Below, in pieces: positions 27,885 through 37,111 of a stretch of DNA of 64,000 bases; positions within the stretch are counted from its first letter, which is position 1, and every line of letters begins with the position of its first letter. The translations under genes were made by a program, and so were the position numbers. The notes beneath the pieces are model-generated. The model had not been told where the DNA came from. It made no database searches and worked only from the letters and a program-made list of their open reading frames with translations. Source of the stretch: an uncultured Saprospiraceae bacterium (GTDB lineage Bacteria > Bacteroidota > Bacteroidia > Chitinophagales > Saprospiraceae); assembly GCA_938045585.1 (NCBI GenBank), contig CALIAU010000007.1, forward strand, positions 1 to 64,000, in the 5' to 3' direction.

Positions 27885-29789
27885 ATGTCAAAAGTCCTAT
27901 CCATTTTTACTATAATTCTATTTAGCTATGTTTCTCTTTCTGCTCAAAGGTGTGGAACGGACGCTTTTGTTGCTTCCTTACATAAAGACAAAGAATACCA
28001 GAAGTACCTAAATAATCTAGAGGCAATAGCGAAAATTGCCCCGGAAAATAGATCCTTGGCATGTGCGGAGACGACAATCATTCCAGTTGCGGTCCATTTT
28101 AATGATCCTATTACATGTGACGATCCTGTCTGTTTATTGGAGGCCGTGGAAGCTCAACTTGCAGTCATGAATGAGGATTTTTTAGCACTGAATGCAGACT
28201 ATAGTTATTATGAGGGTTTAAATGATGCTTGTCCAAGTTCGTATCCAATGTCTACAGCTCCCATTGTAGGAGAAGGGGCATGTATACAGTTTTGTCTGGC
28301 GACGCAAAATCATCCCGCTTCCAGCGCACTTATGGATGGTGATCCTGCGATTACAGTAGGACAATATGAATGGGCAAGTGATGCGCCAGACTGGCCCGGT
28401 TACTTAAATATTTTTGTGGATGGTAGTCAAGGAGGTTTAGGTGTGGCTTGGTTACCTGGTGCAGGAGATGGAGATGGTTTTTGGGTTACACCAAGTGCGT
28501 TTGGTGGTCCAGGATTTAGCTGTAGTTCTGGTGGGACATTAAACAATAATGGCACCTACAACTTAGGAAGAACAGCGACACATGAGGCGGGTCACTACCT
28601 AGGATTACCACATGTATTTGGCGCTTGTTCTGATTCTGATTCAAATCCTCCAGGACCAATAGATATAAATGATACGCCTGGACAATCTAGTCCATTTTAT
28701 GGTTGTCCTACTATAAATTCGTGTGCAGATGTTCCTGAGCAGTGTTCAGGAAACGCACAAAGTATTTTTAGTTTTATGGATTATACGGATGATGCGTGTA
28801 TGGTTATGTTTACAGCTGATCAGTCCGCGGTATTAAAATGGCATGCTGATAATATTCCATTTAATACAAATACTATCTATTGTGGTGAAGGCTATGGTGA
28901 AATTGATTGTGCACTTCCTCCTGGGCCATGTGAGAATGGTGCGCAAGATGCAGACGAACAAGATGTAGATTGTGGTGGTACGACTTGTAGTGAATGTAGT
29001 TCTTATTGTGGTCTAGACTTTTTTGATGAAGGAGGTCCTGCACAAAATTATACGAACAATTCCTATGAGACGTGGACCTTCTGTCCTGATTCACCTACAG
29101 AAATACTTACTGTTACATTTAATGAATTTGATGTAGAAAGAAGAAATACGACGCAATGTTGGGACTTCTTAAGTGTCTATGATGGAAGTTCTACTTCCGC
29201 TCCACAGATTGGTGGAGAGTTTTGTGGAACTACACTTGCAGAAGCTCCAGGTGGTGGTTCTGTTTCTGCTAGCACGCCTGGTGGATGCCTTACCTTTGAG
29301 TTTGATTCTGATGGGTCTGTAACTCCAGATGGATGGGAAGCAGACATAAGCTGTGTAGCTGCTGTAGATCCAGATCTTAGTCCTGTGACTACTCTTATTC
29401 CTAACATTGCAAATGGAGTTACAAGCACTGTATTTACTGTGAAGGTGCAAGAAAATGCAGGAGCAGGAACGGATGAGGACATTACTGTTGTTATGCCTAA
29501 GGATCCAAGATTAACGATAGATTATGACCCTAACTTGACCTTACTCGAAATATTCCCTGTTGATAATAGTGATTGGGCGTATACCCCGAATGCAAGTTTT
29601 CATATCTGGGTTAGAACTACAGCATTGGATGCGAATGATAGTTCTACCTTTGGTTTTTATGGAGTCTATGACCCACAGGGAACATCTGGAACGGTAAGTT
29701 ACAATGCTACTATTTTTAATGGAAGCGGCGGAGAGTCAAATTCCTCTAATAACATTGATGTAGAGACCTTGCTTTATAATAGTAATTAA
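27885..29789 (+). CDS. Secreted M43-like metalloprotease with CUB domain
   Basis: A 634-residue exported zinc protease, signal peptide to about residue 20 (VLSIFTIILFSYVSLSAQ). The catalytic zinc motif is HEAGHYLGLPHVFG near residue 233, with the Met-turn in FSFMDYTDDACMVMFT, as in the pappalysin (M43) family. A cysteine motif NGAQDADEQDVDCGGTTC links to a CUB domain (about 370-500, YCGLDFF to WEADISC). The last 130 residues are a beta-rich domain I do not recognise (TLIPNIANGVTSTVFTVKV). There is no visible T9SS sorting domain, unlike its paralogue downstream. Confidence 0.9.
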   Translation: MSKVLSIFTIILFSYVSLSAQRCGTDAFVASLHKDKEYQKYLNNLEAIAKIAPENRSLACAETTIIPVAVHFNDPITCDDPVCLLEAVEAQLAVMNEDFLALNADYSYYEGLNDACPSSYPMSTAPIVGEGACIQFCLATQNHPASSALMDGDPAITVGQYEWASDAPDWPGYLNIFVDGSQGGLGVAWLPGAGDGDGFWVTPSAFGGPGFSCSSGGTLNNNGTYNLGRTATHEAGHYLGLPHVFGACSDSDSNPPGPIDINDTPGQSSPFYGCPTINSCADVPEQCSGNAQSIFSFMDYTDDACMVMFTADQSAVLKWHADNIPFNTNTIYCGEGYGEIDCALPPGPCENGAQDADEQDVDCGGTTCSECSSYCGLDFFDEGGPAQNYTNNSYETWTFCPDSPTEILTVTFNEFDVERRNTTQCWDFLSVYDGSSTSAPQIGGEFCGTTLAEAPGGGSVSASTPGGCLTFEFDSDGSVTPDGWEADISCVAAVDPDLSPVTTLIPNIANGVTSTVFTVKVQENAGAGTDEDITVVMPKDPRLTIDYDPNLTLLEIFPVDNSDWAYTPNASFHIWVRTTALDANDSSTFGFYGVYDPQGTSGTVSYNATIFNGSGGESNSSNNIDVETLLYNSN

Positions 29790-30079
29790 AAAACTGAGTG
29801 GTTTTTTAATTCTTATAGAAGCTCATATTAAGATTTTCACTCATTCTATTAGATAGAATAGAAGTTTGCATGTTTTATATTAAGGCTAAATATCATATGA
29901 CGTGATATCGTCACTTAAGGGCTTTTAAAAGCACTCTACAGTGTCATTTTACCGAGTCGAACTAAGAAATTTTCAACACATATAGGCAATCATAATATCA
30001 AGGGCGTTTTGGCAGATTAATTGTTTCTATTGGGATACTATCAATACCCAATGCTTTACAAAATCAAAAGTCATAAACA
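29790..30079. other. Intergenic region between paralogous protease genes
   Basis: 290 AT-rich bases. There is a small inverted repeat TTCTAT-tag-ATAGAA near 29846, but no gene or clear promoter. I looked for a lost sorting domain in all forward frames and see none. Confidence 0.4.
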
Positions 30080-32152
30080 ATGCGCTTATTGTATACTTGT
30101 ATAATTGCAATACTCATTTGCATGCAATCAACACAGCTCTATGCACAAAGTAAATGTGCAACTCACGATTTCCTGAATGAACGATTAGAAAATGATGAAA
30201 AGTTTGCCGCTTGGTATAAGGGACAACTTAAGAAGGAAACAATCGACGTTGAAACTAGATCTATTCTAAGTTGTAATACAAACAACTCTGTTATAATACC
30301 TGTAGCCGTGCATTACAATACGCCTATTAACTGTGCAGATCCAGCTTGTTTATTATCACAAGCAGAAGCACAGATAGCAAAAATGAATGAAGATTTTGCT
30401 GCAAATAATGAGGACCTGAGTTATTACACATCTACCCTAAATGGTATCTGTCCTTCAGCGTATCCACTTTCTTACGCACCCCAAGTTGGTGAGGGAAGCT
30501 GCATACAATTTTGCCTAGCAAATCAGAATCATCCTGAATGTTCCGTTTTGGAAGATGGCCAGCCGGCAATTACAGTTGGGCAATATACCTGGACTACACT
30601 TTCTGCACCCTGGCAGGGTTACTTAAATTTATATGTAAGTAATACCGCTACTGCTGGATTACCAAGTGGCGTTGCAGGTGTTTCCTATTTGCCGGGGTCG
30701 GCAAATGGCGATGGCGTTTTTATCCGTCAAGATGTGTTTGGTGCTCCCGGTGTTTCATGTAGTTCTGGAGCTACAATGAATACCTCCCCTACCTTTACAA
30801 ATGGTAGGGTTGCCGTACATGAAGTAGGGCATTATTTAGGTCTACCCCATGTATTTAGTAATACGGACTGCAGCGATATTGACCTTAACCCTCCTGGTCC
30901 TTTTGCAATAACCGATACGCCTATGCAAGAAAATAATTCAGGTCCATGTCCTGCGATAGCAAGTTGTACTGATGTACCTGAAGATTGTCCCGATATCCCA
31001 ACAAATTTTTACAACTATATGGATTACAGTAATGATGATTGTATGGTCATGTTTACTGAAGATCAATCTGCAGTGATTAATTATTGGGGTAAGCAAATCA
31101 ACTGGAAGTCTGACGCTATCTATTGCGGAGGAACAACAGAACCATATGTTTGTGTAGAGGCAGCAACATGTTCAGACAATATAAAAAACCAAGGAGAAGA
31201 AGGTATTGATTGTGGGGGACCCTGTGCAGCCTGTATAGCTATATGTAGCACGAGTACGTATGACCCTGGAGGTCTGTGTGGCTTTTATGAGAACAATATG
31301 AGTGAAACAATTACTATCTGCCCTGATAGTCCAGGAGAGTTACTAAATATTACATTTACAAGTTTTGAAATTGAAGAAAAAGATAATAATATAGATTGCT
31401 GGGATTGGCTTAAAGTATATGCAGGTAGCAGCACTTCTGCTCCTCAAATTGGTGGAGAGTTTTGTGGAACTAGCATTGCGGATGCACCTGGTGGTGGTTA
31501 TCTTCTAGCAAGTGCACCTGGTGACTGCTTTACCTTAGAATTTTTCTCAGATGTTTCTGTTGTCAAGCAGGGCTGGAGTGCTGATGTCGTCTGCGAATTT
31601 ATTTTACCAGTAGAATTAGCAGACCTACATACGAAGGTTAATAAGAACATTATCTCTTTACACTGGGAAACAAAAAGTGAGTTAAATAATTTAGGGTTTG
31701 AAGTCATGCGGAAAGAAGGGGCAAATGGCAGTTTTGAAAAAATTGCGTTTATAGAAGGCAAGGGAAATTCAAATACATCAAATCTATATAGCTACCAAGA
31801 TAAAACAGTATTCAAAAATTTAGAATACTATTATAAATTAAATCAGTTAGACACAGATGGGCATGCAACTGAAAGCGCAACAGTAAGTGCAATTATACGC
31901 GATGACTCACCAAATTTTGTCCTACACCCTAATCCTATTCATGGAGAATTTGTAGATATCCGGATGCAAAATAAATTGGAAGGCAGCTATCGTGTAGAGA
32001 TTTACAATTTACAGGGCAGATCCATTTTGTCTGAAGAATATTCTCAAAACAAAACGCGCATACCTATTGCACATTTGGCTACAGGTGTTTATATAGTTAA
32101 AATATATGAAGGGAACAATGTTCTCAGTGTTCAGAGATTGCTAAGATTATAA
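30080..32152 (+). CDS. Secreted M43-like metalloprotease with CUB and T9SS sorting domain
   Basis: A 690-residue paralogue of the preceding gene, similar from the signal peptide through the CUB domain. Zinc motif HEVGHYLGLPHVF near 257, Met-turn FYNYMDYSNDDCMVMFT, cysteine motif NQGEEGIDCGGPCAAC, CUB domain about 395-510. The C-terminus differs: a fibronectin-like stretch (VELADLHTKVNKNIISLHWE) and a type A T9SS sorting domain (FVLHPNPIHGEFVDI, GVYIVKIYEG). It is therefore a T9SS substrate likely kept at, or released from, the surface. The pair probably arose by tandem duplication. Confidence 0.92.
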   Translation: MRLLYTCIIAILICMQSTQLYAQSKCATHDFLNERLENDEKFAAWYKGQLKKETIDVETRSILSCNTNNSVIIPVAVHYNTPINCADPACLLSQAEAQIAKMNEDFAANNEDLSYYTSTLNGICPSAYPLSYAPQVGEGSCIQFCLANQNHPECSVLEDGQPAITVGQYTWTTLSAPWQGYLNLYVSNTATAGLPSGVAGVSYLPGSANGDGVFIRQDVFGAPGVSCSSGATMNTSPTFTNGRVAVHEVGHYLGLPHVFSNTDCSDIDLNPPGPFAITDTPMQENNSGPCPAIASCTDVPEDCPDIPTNFYNYMDYSNDDCMVMFTEDQSAVINYWGKQINWKSDAIYCGGTTEPYVCVEAATCSDNIKNQGEEGIDCGGPCAACIAICSTSTYDPGGLCGFYENNMSETITICPDSPGELLNITFTSFEIEEKDNNIDCWDWLKVYAGSSTSAPQIGGEFCGTSIADAPGGGYLLASAPGDCFTLEFFSDVSVVKQGWSADVVCEFILPVELADLHTKVNKNIISLHWETKSELNNLGFEVMRKEGANGSFEKIAFIEGKGNSNTSNLYSYQDKTVFKNLEYYYKLNQLDTDGHATESATVSAIIRDDSPNFVLHPNPIHGEFVDIRMQNKLEGSYRVEIYNLQGRSILSEEYSQNKTRIPIAHLATGVYIVKIYEGNNVLSVQRLLRL

Positions 32153-32190
32153 AAAAAAGAGGAGGGTCATTAAGACTCCTCCTCTCTTTT
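32151..32190. terminator. Bidirectional terminator between convergent genes
   Basis: AGAGGAGGGTC, loop ATTAA, GACTCCTCCTCT (one bulge). It has eight T beyond it on the minus strand and CTTTT on the plus strand, so it serves both the protease gene and the convergent secreted-protein gene. Confidence 0.8.
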
Positions 32191-32203
32191 CAATAAGGGG
32201 TTT

Positions 32204-33145
32204 TTACCATCTATCCACATTTTGTTCTCTTTTCCAAGAAAACTCTAAGCTGTTCTCTATGTCATCTTCTTCCATCTTTGAATCATCCATTGCATTTAGA
32301 GTTTTTGATTTTCTTTCTCTGTCGCTATTTGGGTTTACCAGTACACAGCGGTATCTCCATCCAAAATTATCCTGGCTTGTGAAAAATCTTTTTTCTCCCG
32401 TGTACTGCCAAATTGTTGCAGCACCTCTTGATTTTACATTACGGGTATTGTTCTTATCACATGCGTTACCTTCACACATTGCCTCTTTACCTAGTCTATG
32501 TGCACCAAATGTTTCATAAATTTCAATAGCTGCTTTTAAATTAGGGTCTCTGTCTACAGATCCTAATGCATTTCTTAATCGATTTGGCACCACATTTGCA
32601 TCTGAATTTTTAGCCATGATTTGCTGGACATAGGCAGATACTTTAGCTTGATCTATTTTAGGATTATCTGTTATGTTCTTCATAAACTTATCCCAATCTA
32701 CTGGTTGCGGGTCGATTTGAGTTTGTGAAACAAAGTAGCCTATAATTTGCATGACACGCATTTCTTTATAGGTAACACTTGCATTCCCAGTCACAATATT
32801 AGACACGTCGTTTGCTAGCTTTTTAAATTCTCTCTGTGCTTTAGGATCGTTTTTCGCAACAGCTTTTGCAGTTCTAGAGCTTACCTCATTAGCCATAATC
32901 GTTTTTGTTTGATCTATGTCATGTGGGTTATCATGCCAGTGCATGAGTTGGTGCCCAATGAGTTTGATAATGTTTAGTTTCTTACTCTCATGTGATGTGT
33001 TTTCTGAGACTAGAGCATTTAGGTTTTTAGAAAATTGGTTTAATGCATATTCCCTTGTTTGCTCAGGATTTGGAATACTCTTTTGCTGAGCCTGTAGTGC
33101 ATGATTGCCTATAAATAAAGCAATAATCAAAATTAAATTTTTCAT
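32204..33145 (-). CDS. Secreted protein of unknown family, paralogue A
   Basis: A 313-residue protein with a signal peptide (NLILIIALFIGNHALQAQ), an alpha-helical middle, and a C-terminal domain of about 90 residues shared with the protein at 34703-35446: CxxGxC, then WxYTGEKxF, YRCVxV, and a final ExxWKRxxxVDxW. I do not recognise the family. The paired cysteines and four conserved tryptophans suggest a small folded export domain. It lies downstream of the sigma/TPR pair in the same direction (117 bases away) and shares their ACAACTT leader motif, so it is probably part of that system. Confidence 0.7.
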   Translation of the reverse strand: MKNLILIIALFIGNHALQAQQKSIPNPEQTREYALNQFSKNLNALVSENTSHESKKLNIIKLIGHQLMHWHDNPHDIDQTKTIMANEVSSRTAKAVAKNDPKAQREFKKLANDVSNIVTGNASVTYKEMRVMQIIGYFVSQTQIDPQPVDWDKFMKNITDNPKIDQAKVSAYVQQIMAKNSDANVVPNRLRNALGSVDRDPNLKAAIEIYETFGAHRLGKEAMCEGNACDKNNTRNVKSRGAATIWQYTGEKRFFTSQDNFGWRYRCVLVNPNSDRERKSKTLNAMDDSKMEEDDIENSLEFSWKREQNVDRW

Positions 33146-33183
33146 GGTTAAGTTGTTTTATGTTAATAAACAGTTTCTCAGTG

Positions 33184-33200
33184 CGTTGGCAGTACCAACG
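33184..33200. promoter_or_regulatory. Inverted repeat upstream of paralogue A
   Basis: CGTTGG-cagta-CCAACG, a perfect 6-bp dyad with a 5-base centre about 40 bases before the start of the secreted paralogue. It could be an operator or an mRNA hairpin; there is no T-run after it. Confidence 0.35.
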
Positions 33201-33262
33201 GCTGACCTGTATGGGAAAAGAGAAATACTCTATCCCAATTAAAAATTCTAAGTATCTTTTTA

Positions 33263-33841
33263 TTACTGGAATTGCCTGTCTAGCAATTTTTTAGCCTTTG
33301 TTTGGTAGTTTAGGCTTAGTGTATTTTTAAGTTCTATAAGTTGTTCTTTTTTATTTCCTTTTTGAAATGCTAATAAAAACTGAAGCCATCGTTTTTCTTC
33401 ATTGTAATATGCGTCTTTAAACACATAGTCCTCTAATAATGCTTCTGCCTCTGTATATCTACCTAATTTAAAATATAGCTGCGATTTCGTATAGGCATCT
33501 TTTTCTGAAAGTGTATTTCCATATAGTTTTTCCAAGACAAGTTCGTATTGTTCCGCATTCAATTCTTTGATATAGTTATCAACTATTGCAATACTTGACG
33601 ATCTAGATTTTGTGATTGTTGGAAAAGTAAATTCTTCTTGCACCATAGCTGTACGCTTATCGATAGTGTCTCCTGAAGGGAAATTTACCAGGATAAAGAT
33701 TAAAGCTACTGCTGCGGCTGCCGCGGCCAAGTATTTAAAAATAGGTCTCTTTTTCTGAGCCCTTCCTTCTTTTAAATATTTCCGCGCGGAGGCTTCGTAC
33801 AATAGATCTTTGACTACTTGCTCTTTTGGATCGCTAGTCAT
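33263..33841 (-). CDS. Membrane-anchored TPR-like protein, sigma factor partner
   Basis: A 192-residue protein with a cytoplasmic N-terminus of about 35 residues (DPKEQVVKDLLYEASARKYLKEG), one membrane helix (FKYLAAAAAAVALIFILVNF, 35-54) and a periplasmic helical part with TPR-like units (QLYFKLGRYTEAEALLEDYV). It overlaps the end of the sigma gene by four bases (ATGA), so the two are translated together. By position and topology it could hold the sigma factor at the membrane like an anti-sigma factor, although I see no zinc or classical anti-sigma domain motif. Related proteins with CHAT or caspase neighbours occur in Bacteroidota. Confidence 0.65.
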   Translation of the reverse strand: MTSDPKEQVVKDLLYEASARKYLKEGRAQKKRPIFKYLAAAAAAVALIFILVNFPSGDTIDKRTAMVQEEFTFPTITKSRSSSIAIVDNYIKELNAEQYELVLEKLYGNTLSEKDAYTKSQLYFKLGRYTEAEALLEDYVFKDAYYNEEKRWLQFLLAFQKGNKKEQLIELKNTLSLNYQTKAKKLLDRQFQ

Positions 33842-34440
33842 AGTGTTTGTTTTAACTCATTATAATATTCTTTTAGTAATTCTGACATCTTCTCATCCTT
33901 GTTCACATACTCTAATAACTTTTTCATACAAGAATGTTTCCTTTTTCTTGTAGCAACTTCACTTATTATTTTGAGTTTCTGCATAATTTCTTTCATAGAA
34001 TAGCCATGAGCCCAGTGTAATAGGAGTTCTTTACACTGTTCACCTATTTTAGAAAGTTGTGCATCTAATAGCCTTTTTAATTCAAAATGGTGATTTGTTG
34101 TGTATGCAATTTGATATGTATCGGATACTGGTTCTGACACTTGGGCAGTCGGTTCTTTCTTTTTATCTCTAAAATAATTGAGTGCTACAAAGTTCGCTAG
34201 ATTCTTAATATAGGCCTGCATTTTATTTGTATGCTGATACTTATCATTTTTGACTAGGCTTGCAAATTTAACAACAATATCAGTCCATAGAGATTCTACA
34301 TCATTATTGCTTACGCCTTTATTTCGCAGGAATGCGATAATAGGTTCTTTATATTTTGCCTGTGTGAATAGATAGGATAAAGCCCTATCATGCTTTCTCA
34401 CGTCTTGTTTTAGATATGATATTATTTCTTCGTCTGTCAA
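33838..34440 (-). CDS. ECF-type RNA polymerase sigma factor
   Basis: A 200-residue sigma-70-like protein. Region 2 is seen in YLFTQAKYKEPIIAFLRNKGVSNNDVESLWTDIVVKF (helices binding core polymerase and the -10-type box) and region 4 in LSKIGEQCKELLLHWAHGYSMKEIMQKLKI with following basic residues. The start codon is TTG at 34440: an in-frame stop lies just upstream and no ATG occurs early. It overlaps the TPR gene by four bases. It is divergent from the caspase operon and probably drives it, and perhaps the secreted paralogue genes too. Confidence 0.8.
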   Translation of the reverse strand: MTDEEIISYLKQDVRKHDRALSYLFTQAKYKEPIIAFLRNKGVSNNDVESLWTDIVVKFASLVKNDKYQHTNKMQAYIKNLANFVALNYFRDKKKEPTAQVSEPVSDTYQIAYTTNHHFELKRLLDAQLSKIGEQCKELLLHWAHGYSMKEIMQKLKIISEVATRKRKHSCMKKLLEYVNKDEKMSELLKEYYNELKQTL

Positions 34441-34702
34441 GTTGTTGTGTAATGATTACACTAAAAATAAAATAATTACTTAAGCTCAGTCATATCTGCT
34501 AAGGAAAATCATAAATAATACTCGAATGTTCATGTAACTACCCTAAAACCAAAAGATGACGCATTAGGATTATATCACATATCATCAATTTTCAGGAATT
34601 TAACAGTCTCTAGAGTAACACCAAAGAACAAATTTGTTATCTTCTTATGTAATCATTATTGAACAACTTTCTTATTATTATTTAACATTTAAACAACTTC
34701 CA
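34441..34702. other. Divergent regulatory region of the sigma/caspase system
   Basis: 262 AT-rich bases between the sigma gene and the caspase operon. It holds a 12-bp palindrome AACAAATTTGTT at 34627-34638 and the two leader copies of ACAACTT at either end. No gene is visible. Confidence 0.4.
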
Positions 34703-35446
34703 ATGAAAAATTATCTTTTAATTTTTACACTATTCCTATGTGGAGCTGGTCTCTACGGTCAGGGCGGGAAAAACATACTTCCCAATCAAAACTTACAACA
34801 AGAGCGTCTCATTTCTGACTTTACAAAGCGTATTAATAATATCGCTAACAGTAAGGCCTCTACTGAAATAAAAGCATTTCATGTGCGCAGTAGTATAAGT
34901 GATTATCTCCGGTCCTCTGATAATGTAGCAAATGAATTAGTCGTCGTGCAATATGTTGAAAAAATGAATGCAGACTCCAAGATTGATCAAGATCTTGTTT
35001 CTGATTATGTGGCTAAAATGGCTGCAGCGTATCCAGCGCGCAAACAAGTACCTTATAGCTTTGTACAGCAATTAGGCAATATCAAGACGGACAGAAATTT
35101 AATAGCCGCTTATGAACTATATCAGTTAGTAGGTGATGGTCTTGCTTCAAAAGATTTATGTAAGAAAGGGAATTGTGATTTTGCAGATACGGCAACAACA
35201 AAAACCAGAGGGGCTGTACCTATGCAATGGGCCTACACTGGTGAAAAGAAATTTGTTCGCACAAGAGAGTATTCTGGTTATTTGTATCGCTGTGTAATGG
35301 TACATAACGACGCAGACACTAGGGTGAGAAATACTAGTCTTGCTGCTGCTCCTAATATGGATTCAAAATCAAAGGATATGCAATCCGATCTTGAATATGC
35401 TTGGAAGAGAGCAGAGCGTGTAGACGTATGGAATAATCTTAGATAA
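34703..35446 (+). CDS. Secreted protein of unknown family, paralogue B
   Basis: I chose the ATG at 34703 (MKNYLLIFTLFLCGAGLYGQ, a clear signal peptide); the frame up to 34634 is an unlikely extension. The 247-residue protein is a paralogue of 32204-33145: helical N-terminal two-thirds, then LCKKGNCD, WAYTGEKKF, YRCVMV and LEYAWKRAERVDVW. The two copies flank the sigma/TPR pair on opposite strands. First gene of a likely six-gene operon ending at 42052. Function unknown. Confidence 0.7.
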   Translation: MKNYLLIFTLFLCGAGLYGQGGKNILPNQNLQQERLISDFTKRINNIANSKASTEIKAFHVRSSISDYLRSSDNVANELVVVQYVEKMNADSKIDQDLVSDYVAKMAAAYPARKQVPYSFVQQLGNIKTDRNLIAAYELYQLVGDGLASKDLCKKGNCDFADTATTKTRGAVPMQWAYTGEKKFVRTREYSGYLYRCVMVHNDADTRVRNTSLAAAPNMDSKSKDMQSDLEYAWKRAERVDVWNNLR

Positions 35447-35529
35447 AATTTGGTTAGTAAAGCTGGCAGTAAAGTGATTTACTGCTAGCACTTTTAAAAC
35501 TTTTATTGCAATACTTAAAACAACTTCCC

Positions 35530-37059
35530 GTGAAACATTTAAGCGTTATCATAATTATTTGTTTGTTTCTTGTAAGCAAGATACAGGCTCAAAATAACAA
35601 TGGTCTGACCATCGAGTATAATCTATTTAATGATGAAATAGAATATAAAATGAATGGTGAGACAATTACAAAACCCTATGTCAAAAAGAATGAAAATATA
35701 ACTGTTATCATTAAGGAATTTAATCCTTATATCACTAAAGCAGTTGTTGATGTAGATCAAAACAGTTATAGTCAAAGTTCTAGTGCCTTAGATCCAAGTC
35801 AGTTCTCTGCACAAGGTACAGGTGGTATGTCCATTTTTGGAAATTTGTTAGGTGGTCTTTCTATGGGTACAGATGTAGGATACGATTACGGTTACATTCC
35901 TGGTTCTCGTGGTGCTTCCAGCAAAGACATCATGCAATCTAAAAGTACATTCAATGCATTGACTGGAAAATTACAGTCAGTTGAATCCAATTTAAACAGT
36001 GCTTATGAAAAGTTATCCCTGTTTGAGCAGGCGCAAAAGAGCAGAAATTTAGCAATTACTGATATTGCCAATCTTAAAACAAATCCGAATATTAAGCCAT
36101 CTAGAATAAAAGAACTTATTGAAGAAGAAATTCGCTATGCCTTTGCTAAGCAAACGCATGAAAAAATAGACATCGATGATCTTATCGACGAAATGAAAAA
36201 AGAACAAGAAATACAGGCTTCTGTAAAATCCTATGAAGAGGCGCAAGAAGAATATAAAGCGCTTACTTCAGAATGGGGAAGGTTTGCTACAAGTCTAAAG
36301 GTTATAAATCGAAATAATGAGGATGCCCAACTCAACTTCATATACTCTTCAACTGATTCTGTTGTGGGTGTGATGCGTTCAAATGTTGAAGAATTTAGCA
36401 ACTTCAAGCTAAACCCGAATGTAAACTATACCTCTGAAGAAAACCATACTGTCATGGCAGAGTTACGACAAGTGTATGAAGAGCTTCAAAACAATTCTTT
36501 TAGCTACTCATTTCCTCCCATTCAGGCACGCGGGGAAGAGGTCACAATAGAAGTATCATTTGCTAAGAAAAACGAAATAAATACCTTCGAAGAATTCAAA
36601 GAGTTAAAGCAAACAATACCTGTTTCTGGAGCCTACAAAATCTCTGGTGGTGTGGGAATGGCATTTGGTGGATTTACAGAACCTACCTTTCAGTACTCTG
36701 TTGTAAATGGAATTATAACAGCTGATGAAAAGGATGACTTTATTCCTGTGATTGCATCCTTTGCACATTTTTATAAACAAAACTTAAGCTCTGTAACATT
36801 GGGAGGATCCTTTGGGGTAGGATTACCAATATTAGGTGGAAATACCATTCAGTCGGCATCTTTCTTTCTAGGCCCTACCCTACTTATCGGCCAAAACCAA
36901 CGCTTACTTTTAACAGGGGGTATAATGGGAGCTAAGGTAGAAAGACTTTCCAGTGGTTTCCAGGCTGGTGATGCATTTGAAGGGTTTACAGAAATCCTTC
37001 CTTTGACACAGAAATATGAGCTCGGCTACTTTGTATCTGTCTCCTTTAATATCTTTTAA
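35530..37059 (+). CDS. Secreted coiled-coil protein with barrel-like C-terminus
   Basis: I place the start at GTG 35530, which follows the leader motif directly and gives the signal peptide VKHLSVIIIICLFLVSKIQAQ; TTG at 35506 is an alternative. The 509 residues comprise a mostly beta N-terminal part, a coiled coil at about 145-245 (KSTFNALTGKLQSVESNLNS, then EEIRYAFAKQTHEKID), and a last 130 residues of alternating, glycine-rich strands (GGVGMAFGGF, LGGSFGVGLPILGG, FLGPTLLIGQ) ending in an aromatic FNIF, like an outer-membrane barrel. It may be an outer-membrane or surface component of the caspase system. I do not recognise the family. Confidence 0.6.
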   Translation: MKHLSVIIIICLFLVSKIQAQNNNGLTIEYNLFNDEIEYKMNGETITKPYVKKNENITVIIKEFNPYITKAVVDVDQNSYSQSSSALDPSQFSAQGTGGMSIFGNLLGGLSMGTDVGYDYGYIPGSRGASSKDIMQSKSTFNALTGKLQSVESNLNSAYEKLSLFEQAQKSRNLAITDIANLKTNPNIKPSRIKELIEEEIRYAFAKQTHEKIDIDDLIDEMKKEQEIQASVKSYEEAQEEYKALTSEWGRFATSLKVINRNNEDAQLNFIYSSTDSVVGVMRSNVEEFSNFKLNPNVNYTSEENHTVMAELRQVYEELQNNSFSYSFPPIQARGEEVTIEVSFAKKNEINTFEEFKELKQTIPVSGAYKISGGVGMAFGGFTEPTFQYSVVNGIITADEKDDFIPVIASFAHFYKQNLSSVTLGGSFGVGLPILGGNTIQSASFFLGPTLLIGQNQRLLLTGGIMGAKVERLSSGFQAGDAFEGFTEILPLTQKYELGYFVSVSFNIF

Positions 37060-37111
37060 AATCGAAACGAAACCAATGTATTTTGTTATATAGTATTACA
37101 ACAACTTCCTT

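Noticed and set aside
29169-29482. Long minus-strand frames inside the CUB-coding part of the first M43 gene
   Set aside because: These are shadows of a well-supported plus-strand gene with no domain of their own.
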